Shown piece by piece: positions 43,818 to 54,348 of a stretch of DNA of 64,000 bases (the first letter of the stretch is position 1; every line of letters starts with the position of its first letter). Location: contig OX463859.1 in the NCBI GenBank assembly GCA_949825065.1, positions 17,627,220 through 17,691,219 of the forward strand, given 5' to 3'. The notes beneath the pieces were generated by a model that made no database searches, was not told the origin of the DNA, and was given only the letters and a program-made list of their open reading frames with translations. The translations under genes and the position numbers were made by a program. Source of the stretch: Odontocerum albicorne (taxonomy: Eukaryota > Arthropoda > Insecta > Trichoptera > Odontoceridae).

Positions 43818-44218
43818 TCATGAATAATATGGTTTAAGCGGTCCTCATCGAAGTCCACTGGTCGTCCGGAACGCTCCATGTCTTTCAGGTCGAAATTGCC
43901 GTCTTTGAATCGCAAAAACCATCGATGAGCTGTCCTTTAATTCATACCATCTTCACCGTATACTTCGTAAATATCGCGAGCAGCTTTATTCCCTCGATTG
44001 AATGCGAACAGAAGGAGGTGTCGAAAATGCTCACTTTTGTCTACTTGACATTCCATTTTGAAGGCTTGTAATCAAATAAAATAATATATGTAACGTAAAA
44101 TCAAACACAATATCTTGTAGAGCAGAAAATTTTCTTTCGAAAAACGTATAACCTTAACCATTTTAGTGCGCGTTTTTAAATTGAAAAAAAACGGACACAA
44201 CTTATGTTAACACCCAAT
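43818..44218 (-). mobile_element. Mariner fragment, 5' end
   Basis: Closely matches 56580-57004 of the mariner at 55937: the start of the transposase (MERSGRPVDFDEDRLNHI region) and the terminal repeat ending GTTAACACCCAA before TA. The rest is cut off at the SINE. Confidence 0.85.
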
Positions 44219-44264
44219 ATATTGATTGAAATACATAGATTATTTATTAGGTTTATGGATATTG

Positions 44265-44335
44265 TTTATTGCTTTCCCATTTCACCGCTCTTCTTTTTTA
44301 CATCGTCCTTGATAGTTAGATGTTCGAGTTTATCA
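44265..44335 (+). mobile_element. LINE A snippet
   Basis: TGTTTATTGCTTTCCCATTTC matches the codons of CLLAFPIHRFSFLMSSFTV in the LINE A C-terminus. Confidence 0.55.
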
Positions 44336-44500
44336 GTCATGATACAACCTCAGAAGTAGCCAGATAAATCTCCACCAATCCTAAAAGAAGAATAAATATT
44401 GGACACTTTTCCACGATGTGACCCACAGTCTGCACATAAGCACAACGGGGATTCAATGCGATCCCACCTACGCAAGGAATGTGCACTGCAACTGTGACCA
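44336..44500 (-). mobile_element. LINE zinc-knuckle C-terminus snippet
   Basis: The minus strand reads GIALNPRCAYVQTVGHIVEK then CPIFIL and LVEIYLATSEVVS, matching the C.CG..QT..HI...CP ... LH..T.E.. end found in some LINEs. Confidence 0.5.
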
Positions 44501-44511
44501 CAACTAAGACG

Positions 44512-44561
44512 ATTCAGAGTACACCACAATCTGAGGATTCAGAGTACACCACAATCTGAGG
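44512..44561. repeat. 25-bp tandem duplication
   Basis: ATTCAGAGTACACCACAATC plus TGAGG occurs twice in direct succession. Confidence 0.9.
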
Positions 44562-44869
44562 ATATCAAATTCTTGGAAAATGTTCAGATCATTCACAAGC
44601 TGGATATATATGATTGTTGACGGATTCCATTGTTGTTTGCCAAATATTTGATGAGCTCACATTTTCAATCAATCTTCTGATGCTCCCTCATTAACGCGTC
44701 TTCGAGTCATACAAATAACGTTCCAAACAATAATTATTGAACAAATGTGCATACCCATCCGTCTACGAGAGAGATTTAACATTTCGTCTAAGTCTTAGAC
44801 AATTGTACTGTACTGCATTTCTTCATGTAATTTTGAAGACCGAGTCTCCTCTCCAGCTTCTTCAACCAG

Positions 44870-45110
44870 AAGTATCATGGATATCCTCAATCAAGCAAAC
44901 TATCCCTTTGAAACCATGGTTTAATATAATAAGAATGAACAAGATGGAAGTATCAGGCATGTGTCATTTGCGGATGGGCCATGGCGTGGTGACCTTTGCA
45001 AAATGGGTGTTGTGGAGAATCCCGGCTGCGAGTGTGATCTGGATGATGAAACTATAGACCATGTATTTTTCGAACGTCTTTTGGGACACGAATTTGATTT
45101 GATAAAATCC
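44870..45110 (+). mobile_element. LINE C-terminal zinc-knuckle fragment
   Basis: Reads IKQTIPLKPWFNIIRMNKME then VSGMCHLRMGHGVV and, one frame over, CKMGVVENPGCECDLDDETI then DHVFFERLLG. The G.C.C...ETIDH.FF.C pattern is the zinc knuckle after the RNase H region of Jockey/R1-type LINEs. A similar minus-strand piece is at 59500. Confidence 0.7.
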
Positions 45111-45147
45111 ATATCTTTACCGCATCCAATAATGTTTGGTATATTCC

Positions 45148-45310
45148 GAGTTGGACGACAGACGTCTTACCAACTTTGCCACGGAGGTCGTCATTGTTTT
45201 TTTACCTAACAAAAACTTTCAAACTGTGACTTTTTTGGGTACTGTCGGCAATCGAACCCGCAAACCCCGGGCTGGAAGACGTTTACGTCTTATCAACTAC
45301 GTCGTCTATG
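45148..45310 (-). mobile_element. Two SINE heads in tandem
   Basis: Two copies of the tRNA-like head: complement of A box at 45160-45195 and a second, fuller head with GGCAATCGAACCCGC and GGGCTGGAAGACG at 45245-45310. The bodies are incomplete. Confidence 0.6.
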
Positions 45311-45439
45311 GTTCATAGCTCCATTTTTGGCATTAAGTTTTACTGTATGAAATCCATGATCAATTGTTTTTAAAATTGTATTTTGTCTTACAGTTCCTTT
45401 GTTTTCTGTATCTATTTAAGAAACTCAGGATATCTACTA

Positions 45440-45700
45440 ATAACTGTTTTCATTATTTTGTGTATATGGTTATACATAGTACGAGTACATCTGGCGGGTT
45501 TATGGTTTTACAGTAATTTATTCCAACCTACCAACTTATATTGGATAAATTTAACTGTTTTAACCTGTGAAAGATTTTACAGAAAGAAATATTCATTTGA
45601 ATTCTAGAAAAAAAAACTAATAAATTATCAATAATTATATAAGAGGACAGAAATTCATTTGGGGATAAGGAATGGACACAAAGGAAAATTAGAATGAAAT
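45440..45700 (+). repeat. Diverged copy of 3085-3325 repeat
   Basis: Shares TTTTGTGTATATGGTTATA, TATTCCAACCTACCAAC, GATAAATTTAACTGTTTT and AAAGGAAAATTAGAATGAAA order with the duplicated unit near the left end. Part of it resembles the SINE/LINE A tail. A TACGAGTA (45480) is present only here. Confidence 0.65.
45480..45487. other. TACGAGTA site absent from related repeat
   Basis: CATAGTACGAGTACATC here versus CATGGTACATC at 3100-3112: a 6-bp insertion at TA. Confidence 0.75.
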
Positions 45701-46129
45701 GATATTCTGAATAATGTTATATCTTATAACTCTTAGAAGTTTGTTCCACAGTGGCGCCGAGTAAACCGAAAAAAATAAATGTGATGCGTTAGTATGCAAA
45801 GGAGTCTCATCGCCTGATCGTAGAAAACGTTCATGTTCTGAAAGAAAATGGAATATGAAAAACAATTGGGATTCTTAAGCATGCAAAGTAATGTCGACAG
45901 AACGTGAAGGTTCCTTCGCTGTATTTACGTTTCAGTTCTTCTTTAAACCTGTTATCTTGGATGATGATAACCTTGGGTATGACATTCGTGATCAATCAAA
46001 GAGGCTACCAGTTAATAATACAATGTTTTAATTACATAATAGATTTATTAATTATATATTATTTTCTCTTCAACTTTTAAACTTATCTCATAAAATAGTA
46101 CATAATAAACTATTGTTTACTTCCTTACA
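45701..46129. other. Unassigned sequence
   Basis: No family signal recognised. Confidence 0.4.
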
Positions 46130-46640
46130 TGCGTATTGGATTGTGCAGAATGTAATTTCGTATTTTTACGTCAAAATCAAACACAAAATTATACTAAATA
46201 CTCGTATATGGCGGTTTTCAGATATTTTCAGTATCTTGGCAATTTTTCGTGTCGCAGAACACTCGATCAAAGCCTTAACTTGATCGTCATCACTTATAAT
46301 CGGTCTTCCAGAACGGGCATCGTATCATCATTATGATTTTTTAAACCACATTTGACACACACTATCGTTTAATACATCGTCGTCATACACTGTTCATATC
46401 TTTATTTTTGTTTGTATAGCATATTTTCATTTGGTAGTGAAAAAAAGCATCAAGCACTGAAAAACAACTTATTTTCTTCTATATTTAAAATGACGCGAAA
46501 AAAACTCAAATAATCCAGGTAAACTCTCATAAAAAAGTACACTAAACCTTTCGTTGTAATATACATTCGACACTTTTGGAATGAATTTTACAATTTTATG
46601 TCCTTTCAATATTTATACAACAAATTTTAACAAGTTTCAG
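46130..46640 (-). mobile_element. Mariner transposase N-terminal remnant
   Basis: The minus strand reads a RSGRPIISDDDQVKALIECS tract then RKIAKILKISEN, the SGRP and second helix-turn-helix region of a mariner transposase, preceded by VCQMWFKK (normally C..WF.KF). Catalytic part absent. A TACTCGTA (46199) interrupts the helix-turn-helix. Confidence 0.65.
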
Positions 46641-46834
46641 GACAATCTATTTATTACATTTTCGTATATTGCACTTTAAAAAATATGTATGGGTACCCAT
46701 TAAAGCGTGCATAATGGTGAATCGGTCATATTCATACGCCTTCGGGAGACAACTTGCCTTCGATCCCATTCATCGAACTTTTGGGTTTAGAACCACTGAA
46801 CTAGGTACGAGCTTGTACATATTATACAAACATA
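46641..46834. other. Unassigned sequence
   Basis: No gene or repeat recognised in this short spacer. Confidence 0.3.
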
Positions 46835-47115
46835 TCATCACGCCATTTCCCTGTCGGGGTAAGCAGACAAGACAGAACAGACTTTCCCAACTCGACACAC
46901 ATCCTTAGTCTCTTCTACATCCATATATCTTCTCATACAACTTCTACGATTTCTCAGACGTTTTACGTTTTCTTCTTTCAGAATACCATTCACTTAATCC
47001 AACCATACTTCCCTTGGTCCTCCTCTCACACGCCTTGTACTGTTTTGTCAGTCCTTCCTCACTCATTCGCTCCACATGTCTTTACCACCCCAGCGTGTTC
47101 TTCATCATTTCACTT
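46835..47115 (-). mobile_element. LINE B 3' end
   Basis: The complement ends in YPDREMA-stop just before CATATCATCACGCC. The SCMRRYMDVEET-like, NGILKEENVK-like and MWSEMSEEGLTKQ-like blocks follow. It is truncated in the FGHVERM region. Confidence 0.8.
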
Positions 47116-47210
47116 AACTAACAACGCAGTTTGCATGTGTTGCAAAATACTACCTTGCACATGACGAGGAGGCAACAAAACTCACAAGAGTATCAAATCT
47201 AGCGCGTGAT

Positions 47211-47421
47211 AGTATTGTATTGTATTACACTTTCGTTGTATACAATGCAACCTGGTGGACTTATTGCCATGTGGCAATATCTTTCAACCAACCAGAAAGA
47301 TGATGAAGAGGCCTTAAGTGAAAAGCAGTCTGAAATCTTTTTTTTTAAATCTGGGTTCAAACAAAATGACATCCGGGCTAGGAGACAAGGGTCTTACCAA
47401 CTAGACCACGTAGGTCATCTT
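47211..47421 (-). mobile_element. tRNA-derived SINE, full length
   Basis: Tail GTATTGTATTACACTTTCG, GTATACAATGCAACCTGGTG, CAACCAACCAGAAAGATG, joint TTAAGTGAAAAGCAG, head AGGAGACAAGGGTCTTACC and ACTAGACCACGTAGGTC. The B box is degraded. Confidence 0.88.
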
Positions 47422-47474
47422 ACTGATACCAAAGGAAATATTTTATCATACTGAGACCCATTTAATTTTATTTT

Positions 47475-47550
47475 GGATACCATCAAGAATCGCACCTGAA
47501 ATCCCCGTATGAAAGACAAACATCAAACCAATGTAGCTACATTAGCCGCC
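47475..47550 (-). mobile_element. SINE head remnant
   Basis: CAAGAATCGCACCTGAAATC then GTATGAAAGACAAACATC correspond to the B-box and A-box side of the SINE head. Confidence 0.45.
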
Positions 47551-48960
47551 AAAATCTCACTAGTGTAGAACCTCTTTGAATTGTCTTTTGAATGTCTAGA
47601 ATTAATTTTAATAGGAAATTTTAATTTTTTTAAATCGTTTACTTGTAGTGAATTCAATAATACAGTATATAATCGCTGATTCCAATTCAAGAATATAACT
47701 TGATATATATTTGTAAATCGTCTCCATATAGGTATGTGAACATAAAAGGAACAATTTAGTAAGAGGTTAAAAGGTGACAGAATGTGCCCTTAGGGAACAC
47801 CTGAACGTTTAGTTCAATCAGAGATCCGCTCATATTATTTACAGGATAGAAGCGCTCTTCCAGGTTGCTCCCAAAAAAGATCGACAAGTCTAACACACGT
47901 TTTTTAGTATCTAACTAATTATATCTTATCATTAAAATTTTGTTAAGTATTAAGAAACATTGTTCTACATAGCAACTTACAGAACAAATATCATAGCTAA
48001 ACGCGTGATATAGAGATATTGAACCAACTGAGTGACACTGTGGAAATATTCTCGGCACCACCTAGAGAAGAATTGAAGAGAAGAAGAGAATCGTTTCGCC
48101 CGAACCGGTAAAAACCCGTAGGAGAACATTACTGCAATATTCTGGATGAAGTCGAAAACCCGTATATGATATTAATACTCGTTACTTAACTTTTAACAAA
48201 TAAAATATATTCTCTTTCATATTGATATGTTTTAAACAGTAATTAAATATTTTATAAATTTTCTGAAAAAGTAAATGACCACTGTTATTGAGCATGTGTG
48301 ACACAGATAACTAACAGAGTAGGCCGTAGTTAAATATGAACATTTATTAGAAGTATCAGTTAACATAAACAGGGAGGTCGGTGATCTCTTGTAATGAGCG
48401 AATAGCAGTTGTCCTTGCGCCCAGGAAAACGAAATGTGTTCAGTCAACGGGTCTACTACCATAAGTAGCAAAGAGCAATAGGCATGCTGTCTTCACTCAG
48501 CCAGTTCTATTGCTAACATGTACTTGGTACTTATTTTTCAGTACTAGTCTTCTCAAGGATTTCCTCACACCTTTTAAGGAAATTAATAGTTGTAGTATCA
48601 TTTCAGAAAACAGACGTTAAAGGCATAGTTATTAACACTTGCTATATTGTAATCCTATCACTTTCATCGTCATCTTCGCTGTTGACTGAAGGTTTGTTTA
48701 TTGCATGTCAGATACATAGTACTGTCACACGTTTACGTGTAACTAGAAGATAAGAACACAGTTTGGAGAAGCTGGTTGTGAGCGGTGTTCAAGAGAACGT
48801 TCTCCAGTAAGGTGGATAGACTAAATGGAAGAGATGACTTCTCATCATTGGGGGGTGCACTCGTCATGACTAGGAAGAGTGAAGACGAATAATCCGTTCA
48901 ATTTCAGAATTGTCAGAGAACTTCGACGCTCATTCATGAGCAATACGACTAAGAAAAAGA
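47551..48960. other. Long AT-rich stretch, no gene recognised
   Basis: Short open frames only. GC-richer patches at 48040-48140 and 48360-48480 have no family signal. Confidence 0.5.
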
Positions 48961-48964
48961 CATT

Positions 48965-49800
48965 ATTTATTTAATGTCTTCCAACCCACCAGACTAAAAT
49001 AAATAAATAAATAAATAAAGCAAGTTGCATGGCTGCAAAAAACATCCAAACGACTACCCATCCTCACGAACATATGCGTGAGCATACGTTCATAAACCCC
49101 TCAAAATCGAACAATTACCCGAATATTCCTTTTCATATAAAGTGAGAAATGGAAGGGATGCTGGAGAGGATAGAAGAATCAGGAATGAAACACGTTATAT
49201 TACTGACTAGAATGAATATTTTTTTCAGTCGCTTCTTAAAACATGCCAAGGACGGAGCAAGTCCAACATTGGTTTGTAACTGGTTCCAGAGTCTCACTGC
49301 ATGGACAGTAAAGGACGACGTAAAAAAATAAGAGTGGTGAACTGGGAAAGCCAATAAACAATATCTGTTTGAGCACAGCGCAAGTCCATGATCGGAAAAA
49401 CGCTGAAATTTTCGGTGAGATAAGAAGGGGTGACGGGACAGTTCATGATATTATACAATAGAGATGGTATGTAAATTTGGCGTATATTTCTCATAATTAA
49501 CCAGTGCAGCGTCTTTTGGTATGAAGTGATATAATAATACTTTTTTTAATGTAAAAAATAAATCCTAGACAATCATTTTGAAGACGCTGTAATGTCCACC
49601 TATTCCTCCATAATATCCAAATAACAGACGTCCGCATAGTCCAGAATCGGAAAGAGTATTGCACGAGTAATATTTTGGTTTTAGCAGGCAGGAATCTTTG
49701 CAACACTTTAATGGAAAGAAGGCTGAAACCCTCCGGTTTACCTCGTTTATTTAACCTCGCCATGAGAGAGTGTTATCCATTAATACGAGTACTTTACAGA
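48965..49800 (-). mobile_element. LINE A fragment, longest minus copy
   Basis: Minus strand in order: an IDNTLSWRG-like start near 49760, SIKVLQRFLPAKTKILLVQ, an FRFWTMRTSVIW frame-shifted block, YIPSLLYNIMNCPVTPSYL, and AVRLWNQLQTNVGLAPSLA then FKKRLKK. A 3' UTR follows with AATAAATAAATAAA and part of the SINE-like tail. Frames are broken. Confidence 0.85.
49784..49791. other. TACGAGTA site inside LINE A
   Basis: On the LINE A strand AAAGTACTCGTATTAATGG stands where the copy at 455-475 reads GGAGTATTCATTG: 6 extra bases at TA. Confidence 0.75.
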
Positions 49801-49955
49801 AAAATTTCAGCCCAGATTTTGGCCACTGGTAGGCCTTTTGCATATTCTGCATATATGCAATGCTGATCATGTTAAATAGTTTAATAGGTTGAATATGTTC
49901 TGCTTTTCTCCGTATATGCATAGAGTGCCCTCATTTTTTGGGAAAATCCTTACAT

Positions 49956-50150
49956 TTACAATACACTTCCGTTGTATACAGTACAACCTTGCGGGCTTAT
50001 TGCCATGTGGTAATCTTTTCAAGCATACAGAAATTTATAAAGTGGCCTTAAATGGAAACCAAACTGAAAACCTTTTTAAAAATTGCCTTCCAATGTGAAT
50101 CGAACCTGCAACCGCCGGGTTGAGATATAAACGTTATCCCAAATAATATC
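49956..50150 (-). mobile_element. tRNA-derived SINE
   Basis: Tail TTTACAATACACTTCCGTTG, ACAACCTTGCGGGCTTATTG, joint GGAAACCAAACTG, head GTGAATCGAACCTGC and CGCCGGGTTGAGA. The A-box side is degraded. Confidence 0.82.
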
Positions 50151-50489
50151 ACGAAAGCTGTGCAATAAAATAGGGACAAACAAATCAGGTTCTGAGTTCG
50201 TCGATAAAATTATTGGTACCTTTCAACGTGTGATAATAATACCGACACGTACTACGACGGACATCACGCTTCGTGCCTACTCCAGTGATTTCGAATCTAA
50301 ATTCTGGATTAACGAGACTGACAGCAATATTTTTTCCCCGTGTTGTATTTCAGTGATGTTCTTAATTTATCTATTGATTTTATTTTCGTATAGCTTACAT
50401 ATAACAATTTAAACGCAATTACATACAAAAATTAAAAAGTAATGTAAACAATATAAAACAATTCAATATGAAAACTTTAGAGGTGTTTG
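50151..50489. other. AT-rich sequence, no gene seen
   Basis: Nothing recognised. Confidence 0.4.
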
Positions 50490-50970
50490 TGTCATAATGA
50501 TGTGTTCGTGCCCTCCTTGATATATGGAAGTGAAACATGGACTTGACAGAAGTAGGATTAGAGTAAGATTAAGGGTGTAGAGATGCGTGCACTAAGGGAA
50601 ATTAGTGGAGTGTCAATATTTGAAAAAAATCGGAATGAAGACATCAGAAATGAATGCATTGATAAAATAGATCTTTTAAGTAAGATGAAAAAAGGAGTTT
50701 AAAGATGGTTCGGACATGTGGAGAGAATGAATAATGAAAGAACGACTAAGAAAATATACAAGTCAGAAGTGCAAGGTATGCGTAAAAAGTGTAGACCGAT
50801 GAAAACGTTGCTGGACCAAATTGATCAGATCTTGAAAGAAGATAAACTGAGAAGTATGAAGAATAAAATTTTGTGTATGAATATGGAGGAGACGAAATTT
50901 GTGTGCTTGGATAGAAAAGTTTAGAGATATGTTATGTCTACCTACCCCGCAAGGAACACAGCGTGATCAT
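50490..50970 (+). mobile_element. LINE B' fragment
   Basis: A divergent relative of LINE B: ALLDIWK/SLIYGSETWT-like start, MRALREISGVSIFEK, IDKIDLLSKMKKG, RWFGHVERMNNERTTKKIY, RKKCRPMKTLLDQIDQIL and a LPTPQGTQRD terminus in place of YPDRETA. One frame from 50718 is open for 68 codons. Confidence 0.75.
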
Positions 50971-51440
50971 ATATGGTATATGCGTGTGTCATGGAAGGGG
51001 CTGCTAAGTATTCTTGGATCGAACAGTGATAAATTAATAATTGTTTTGTCGAGACAACTAAATTCCATTACTGTTCAATATGTTTTTTTTTCAACATTTT
51101 CTGAAATATTGCATATGTCAATATAATAATATACGTGGTCTCATCCAAAAGGTACAGCCCGCTTGGTACCAATACGTCTTATTAGAAAACATTTCTTTAC
51201 CTGATTTAACAACAATTGCATTTTATTTCTAAAAGAAAATAAATAACGTGGTAAAATGTAATTATTATAGAATAATGTTCATATTAAACTGTTGTGGTTA
51301 AAATTTTTACAATGAGTAAAACACAAATTCGCCTTTGTATCCTTGAACGGAATGCATTTGTTCAGTGCACTACACCGAGAATAAACCTGTTTCATTAACA
51401 CTTTATATCCCGAATTTCAATGTGATAAACTAAATTTGCG
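50971..51440. other. Unassigned sequence
   Basis: AT-rich, no repeat family recognised. Confidence 0.4.
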
Positions 51441-51499
51441 TTAAGTCCCGGTCGCATGTTTTCACGTGATCGATACATCTTCTAAAAAAGAATATATTA

Positions 51500-52828
51500 C
51501 GAGGCATATCCAGAAAGTAAGTGTACTGAATTTTTGTAGGTTACAATTTTTTTATTTAAACAAAAAAATTACGTGGTTAACGTAGTACATATGTAAGCTA
51601 TTTTTCGACAAAGTCGCCATTCCTCTCAATGCAGGTGGTGAAGCGGGGTATCAACTTTTTGATGCCTTCCTAAGTAGTTTCCCGCCAACCCCTCCGTCCA
51701 CTTCTCCACCTCCTCCTTTACCTCCTCGTCAGTTGAAAACCTTTTTCCACCCATGTGCAGCTTCAGGGAGGTAAAGATATAGTAATCTGAAGGTGCTAGG
51801 TTAGGGGAATGCGCGGGATGGTTCAGAAAATCCCATTTAAACGAGGCGAGCAGTTCCTTCGTGGCGTTGGCCATGTGTGGTCTGGCATTGTCGTGCAGCA
51901 GGCAGACTCCCTTTGTCAGCATGCCTCTCCTCTTGTTCTGAATCGCCCTCCGCAATTTTTTTAGGGTCTCACAGTATCTTGCAGAGTTGATGGTCTCCCC
52001 TTGAGGCATATATTCAATTAAAATTATGCCTTGACAGTCCCAAAACACGGATGCCATGATTTTCTTGGCTGAAATTGTCGTTTTGAACTTTTTGGCGGAG
52101 GGTGAAGAGGTGTGACGCCACTGTTGAGACTGCCTTTTAGTTTCAGGCGTGTAGTGTGCAACCCAAGTTTCATCTCCAGTAACGATGGAGCGGAGAAGTT
52201 CATCTCCATGGAGTTTGCAGCGCCTCAAAAACTCTTGCCCGGCCTCCACTCGATTCAACTTGTGTTGGTCTGTCAGCTGTTTTGGGACCCACCTCGCGGA
52301 CAGTTTCCGATATCCGAGGGTCTCTGTGATGGTTTTGTGTAGTAGAGATCTGGAGATTTGCGGAAACATCGCAGAAAGTTCATCCACAGTCAATCTGCGA
52401 TCGTCACGGAGCGCAGTTTCGATTTTTTCCACAATTTCGTCAGTCACAATTGAAGGTCTTCCGCTCCTCTGATCATCATGCACAGACGTACGACCGTTTT
52501 TAAACTCGCGACGCCACTTGTACACACTCGTACGATTCATAGCTTTATCACCATATGCAGTTTTCACCTCATTATAAACCTCAACGGGAGGTTTTCCCTT
52601 CCAAACGAGATAACGGATGACGCCGCGTATTTCGCACTTGGCGGGAGATTGGATTGACATTTTTCACGAAACGTGTTGTCGCGTCGACACTTCTCAACGT
52701 ACTGACCTCGAACCGGTCTCGTTGTGGAGGCGAAGGGTCAGGCTACACGGAAGTGTAGCCAACATGTCGAAAATAAAATCCATCCGGTCGTGAGAGCCTC
52801 AGTACACTTAGTTTCTGGATACGCATAG
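51500..52828 (-). mobile_element. Near-complete mariner element
   Basis: 1,329 bp between TA dinucleotides. Ends share GCRTATCCAGAAASTAAGTG: the left begins CGAGGCATATCC, the right (complement) begins CTATGCGTATCC. A paralogous unfilled site at 53795-53830 (CATATTACTGGCATTTG against CTAGCATTTAG right of the element) confirms insertion at TA. It contains one long transposase gene on the minus strand. Confidence 0.95.
51626..52660 (-). CDS. Mariner transposase, catalytic triad intact, C-terminus frameshifted
   Basis: A 344-codon frame, about the family's usual length. It cuts and rejoins element ends at TA sites in the nucleus. The N-terminal DNA-binding region spans residues 1-110, with a KWRREFKNGRTS block and DDQRSGRPS. 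The linker is WVPKQLT (124-130). Catalytic residues are D163 (VTGDETW), D257 (LLHDNARPH) and D292 (LAPSDYY), giving D,D34D spacing. Near codon 330 (51665-51675) a small indel shifts the frame: the usual end (IKKLIPRF...GDFVEK) is encoded in another frame and stops at 51598-51600. About 25 terminal residues are thus replaced by unrelated ones. The start is the ATG following CCGTG-rich flank and is supported by family length. Confidence 0.93.
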   Translation of the reverse strand: MSIQSPAKCEIRGVIRYLVWKGKPPVEVYNEVKTAYGDKAMNRTSVYKWRREFKNGRTSVHDDQRSGRPSIVTDEIVEKIETALRDDRRLTVDELSAMFPQISRSLLHKTITETLGYRKLSARWVPKQLTDQHKLNRVEAGQEFLRRCKLHGDELLRSIVTGDETWVAHYTPETKRQSQQWRHTSSPSAKKFKTTISAKKIMASVFWDCQGIILIEYMPQGETINSARYCETLKKLRRAIQNKRRGMLTKGVCLLHDNARPHMANATKELLASFKWDFLNHPAHSPNLAPSDYYIFTSLKLHMGGKRFSTDEEVKEEVEKWTEGLAGNYLGRHQKVDTPLHHLH

Positions 52829-52925
52829 TACTAGCATTTAGTAAATATTTTTGCTAACGATTCAACCTTTAACGATAATCTCCTGATTTCTGTACCTTAC
52901 TTCTAGCATGGAAAATACCCTAGAC
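52829..52925. repeat. Segmental duplication, unit 1 left flank
   Basis: CAACCTTTAACGATAATCTC and CTGATTT plus flanks match 53806-53890. Together with 51440-51499 and 53608-53690 this is one unit of a locally duplicated sequence of unknown identity. Confidence 0.75.
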
Positions 52926-53145
52926 CAGTGGTCCTTAACCTTTTCGAAGTACGGAACACTTTTTATTTTAAGAAAATTTTGCGGAACACCAAAATCACCT
53001 TAGTCGCAAGAATGACATGGAACGTAACAGAGATGCATGCTTAGGTGGTTCAGTGGAAACTGTAAGTTGTATCTTATCTACGTTGTAAACTGCGCACTTA
53101 AAACAAGTTCGCGGAACACGAGTATTCCGAGGATAAGAACCACTA
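52926..53145. mobile_element. Small hAT-like element 1
   Basis: 220 bp with imperfect inverted ends (CAGTGGTCCTTAACCT and AGGATAAGAACCACTA) flanked by the 8-bp duplication CCCTAGAC. Non-coding. The hAT assignment rests on the 8-bp duplication and CAG...CTA-type ends. Confidence 0.78.
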
Positions 53146-53153
53146 CCCTAGAC

Positions 53154-53599
53154 CATGGGTCTCCAAACTACGGCTAGCGGGCCAACATCGGCCCGCGAGC
53201 ACCACCAATCCGGCCCGTCATAGTTTATTTTGATTGCATTGTTAATTTACAATGTAAGTAAATCATACAAAATAATAATCAGATGTTTTTATATACGACG
53301 ATTATAGTCACAAAACACACTAGTCGCACTATATTTCGCTTTTCGCGCATCAGCTATTTCCGCCACAATAAAATGTCCTTGACACTTGCCCGTAAGTACC
53401 AACCGAAATTGCGAACGGAGCGGAGTCTACCCCGTACCCTGCGCCATAGATATCTCACTCGCCGGCTAGTCCCAATCCAAAAATTTGTGCGTAGTTCAAA
53501 ACTACAATATGTTGGTATGATGAGCTAGCTAGGTCTTGGCCCTTGGGACTAGTGGAAGAGTTAGTATGGTCCTTAGGCTAAAAAGTTTGGAGACCCTTG
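53154..53599. mobile_element. Small hAT-like element 2
   Basis: 446 bp with ends CATGGGTCTCCAAACT and AGTTTGGAGACCCTTG, flanked by CCCTAGAC and CTCTAGAC. It contains the GGCCCGCGAGCACC block. About the same sequence as element 3. A short run of open frame inside is not a gene. Confidence 0.82.
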
Positions 53600-53607
53600 C
53601 TCTAGAC

Positions 53608-53790
53608 AATGAAAATATACATGAATTCTGACGTACGAGTATAATCAATATGCAGAGAAGTGTCAGATTTTGACACATAATTCTGGAGACCAACTGCAGT
53701 CTTTGGATCCAAATAGAATAAGGCAATCAAATCATTTCAAACAGGTCACCAAAGAGCATGTCTGTTTTCACATGATCAAAACCTTTTCCG
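53608..53790. repeat. Segmental duplication, unit 1 right flank
   Basis: AATGAAAATATACATGAATTC and GAAGTGTCAGAT match 54349-54420. TACGAGTA at 53634 sits where the other copy reads GATGTCACACAATC. Confidence 0.7.
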
Positions 53791-53890
53791 AAAACGGGCA
53801 TATTACTGGCATTTGTTAAATATTTAGTAAACAATTCAACCTTTGAATGTAATCTCCTGATTTGTAGCATGGGGTATAAATACTCTAGAC

Positions 53891-54340
53891 CAGGGGTCTC
53901 CAAACTACAGCCCGCGAGCACCACCAATCCGGCCCGCGATAGCGGGTCGGATCTGCCCGGTATCCACCCGTAATAGTTTATTTTGATTACACTGTAAAAT
54001 TTACAATGTAAGTAAATCATACAAAATAAGAATCAGATGTTTTCATTTAACGACCAATTAAGAAACACAATAACTGACTTACGGGTACATCGGCTATCTC
54101 CGCCGCAATGAAATGTCCTTGACACTTGTCCGTAAGTACCAACCGAAATTGCGAATGGAGCGGAGTCCACCCCGCACCCTGCGCCATAGATATCTCACTC
54201 GCCGGCTAGTCCCAATACGAAAATTTGCGCGTAATTCAAAACTACAATACATTGGTATGATGAGCTGGCTAGGTCTTGGCCCTTGGGACTTAGTGGAGAA
54301 GTCAGTGTGGCCCTTAGGCTAAAAAATTTGGAGATCCCTG
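53891..54340. mobile_element. Small hAT-like element 3
   Basis: 450 bp, ends CAGGGGTCTCCAAACT and AAATTTGGAGATCCCTG, flanked on both sides by CTCTAGAC. It occupies the same position in duplicated unit 2 as element 2 does in unit 1, so it was present before the duplication. Confidence 0.85.
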
Positions 54341-54348
54341 CTCTAGAC

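Noticed and set aside
44737..45057. Host gene of 106 codons
   Set aside because: The second half matches a LINE zinc-knuckle C-terminus and breaks by frameshift.
52112..52472. Plus-strand open frames across the mariner
   Set aside because: They are antisense shadows of the transposase gene.
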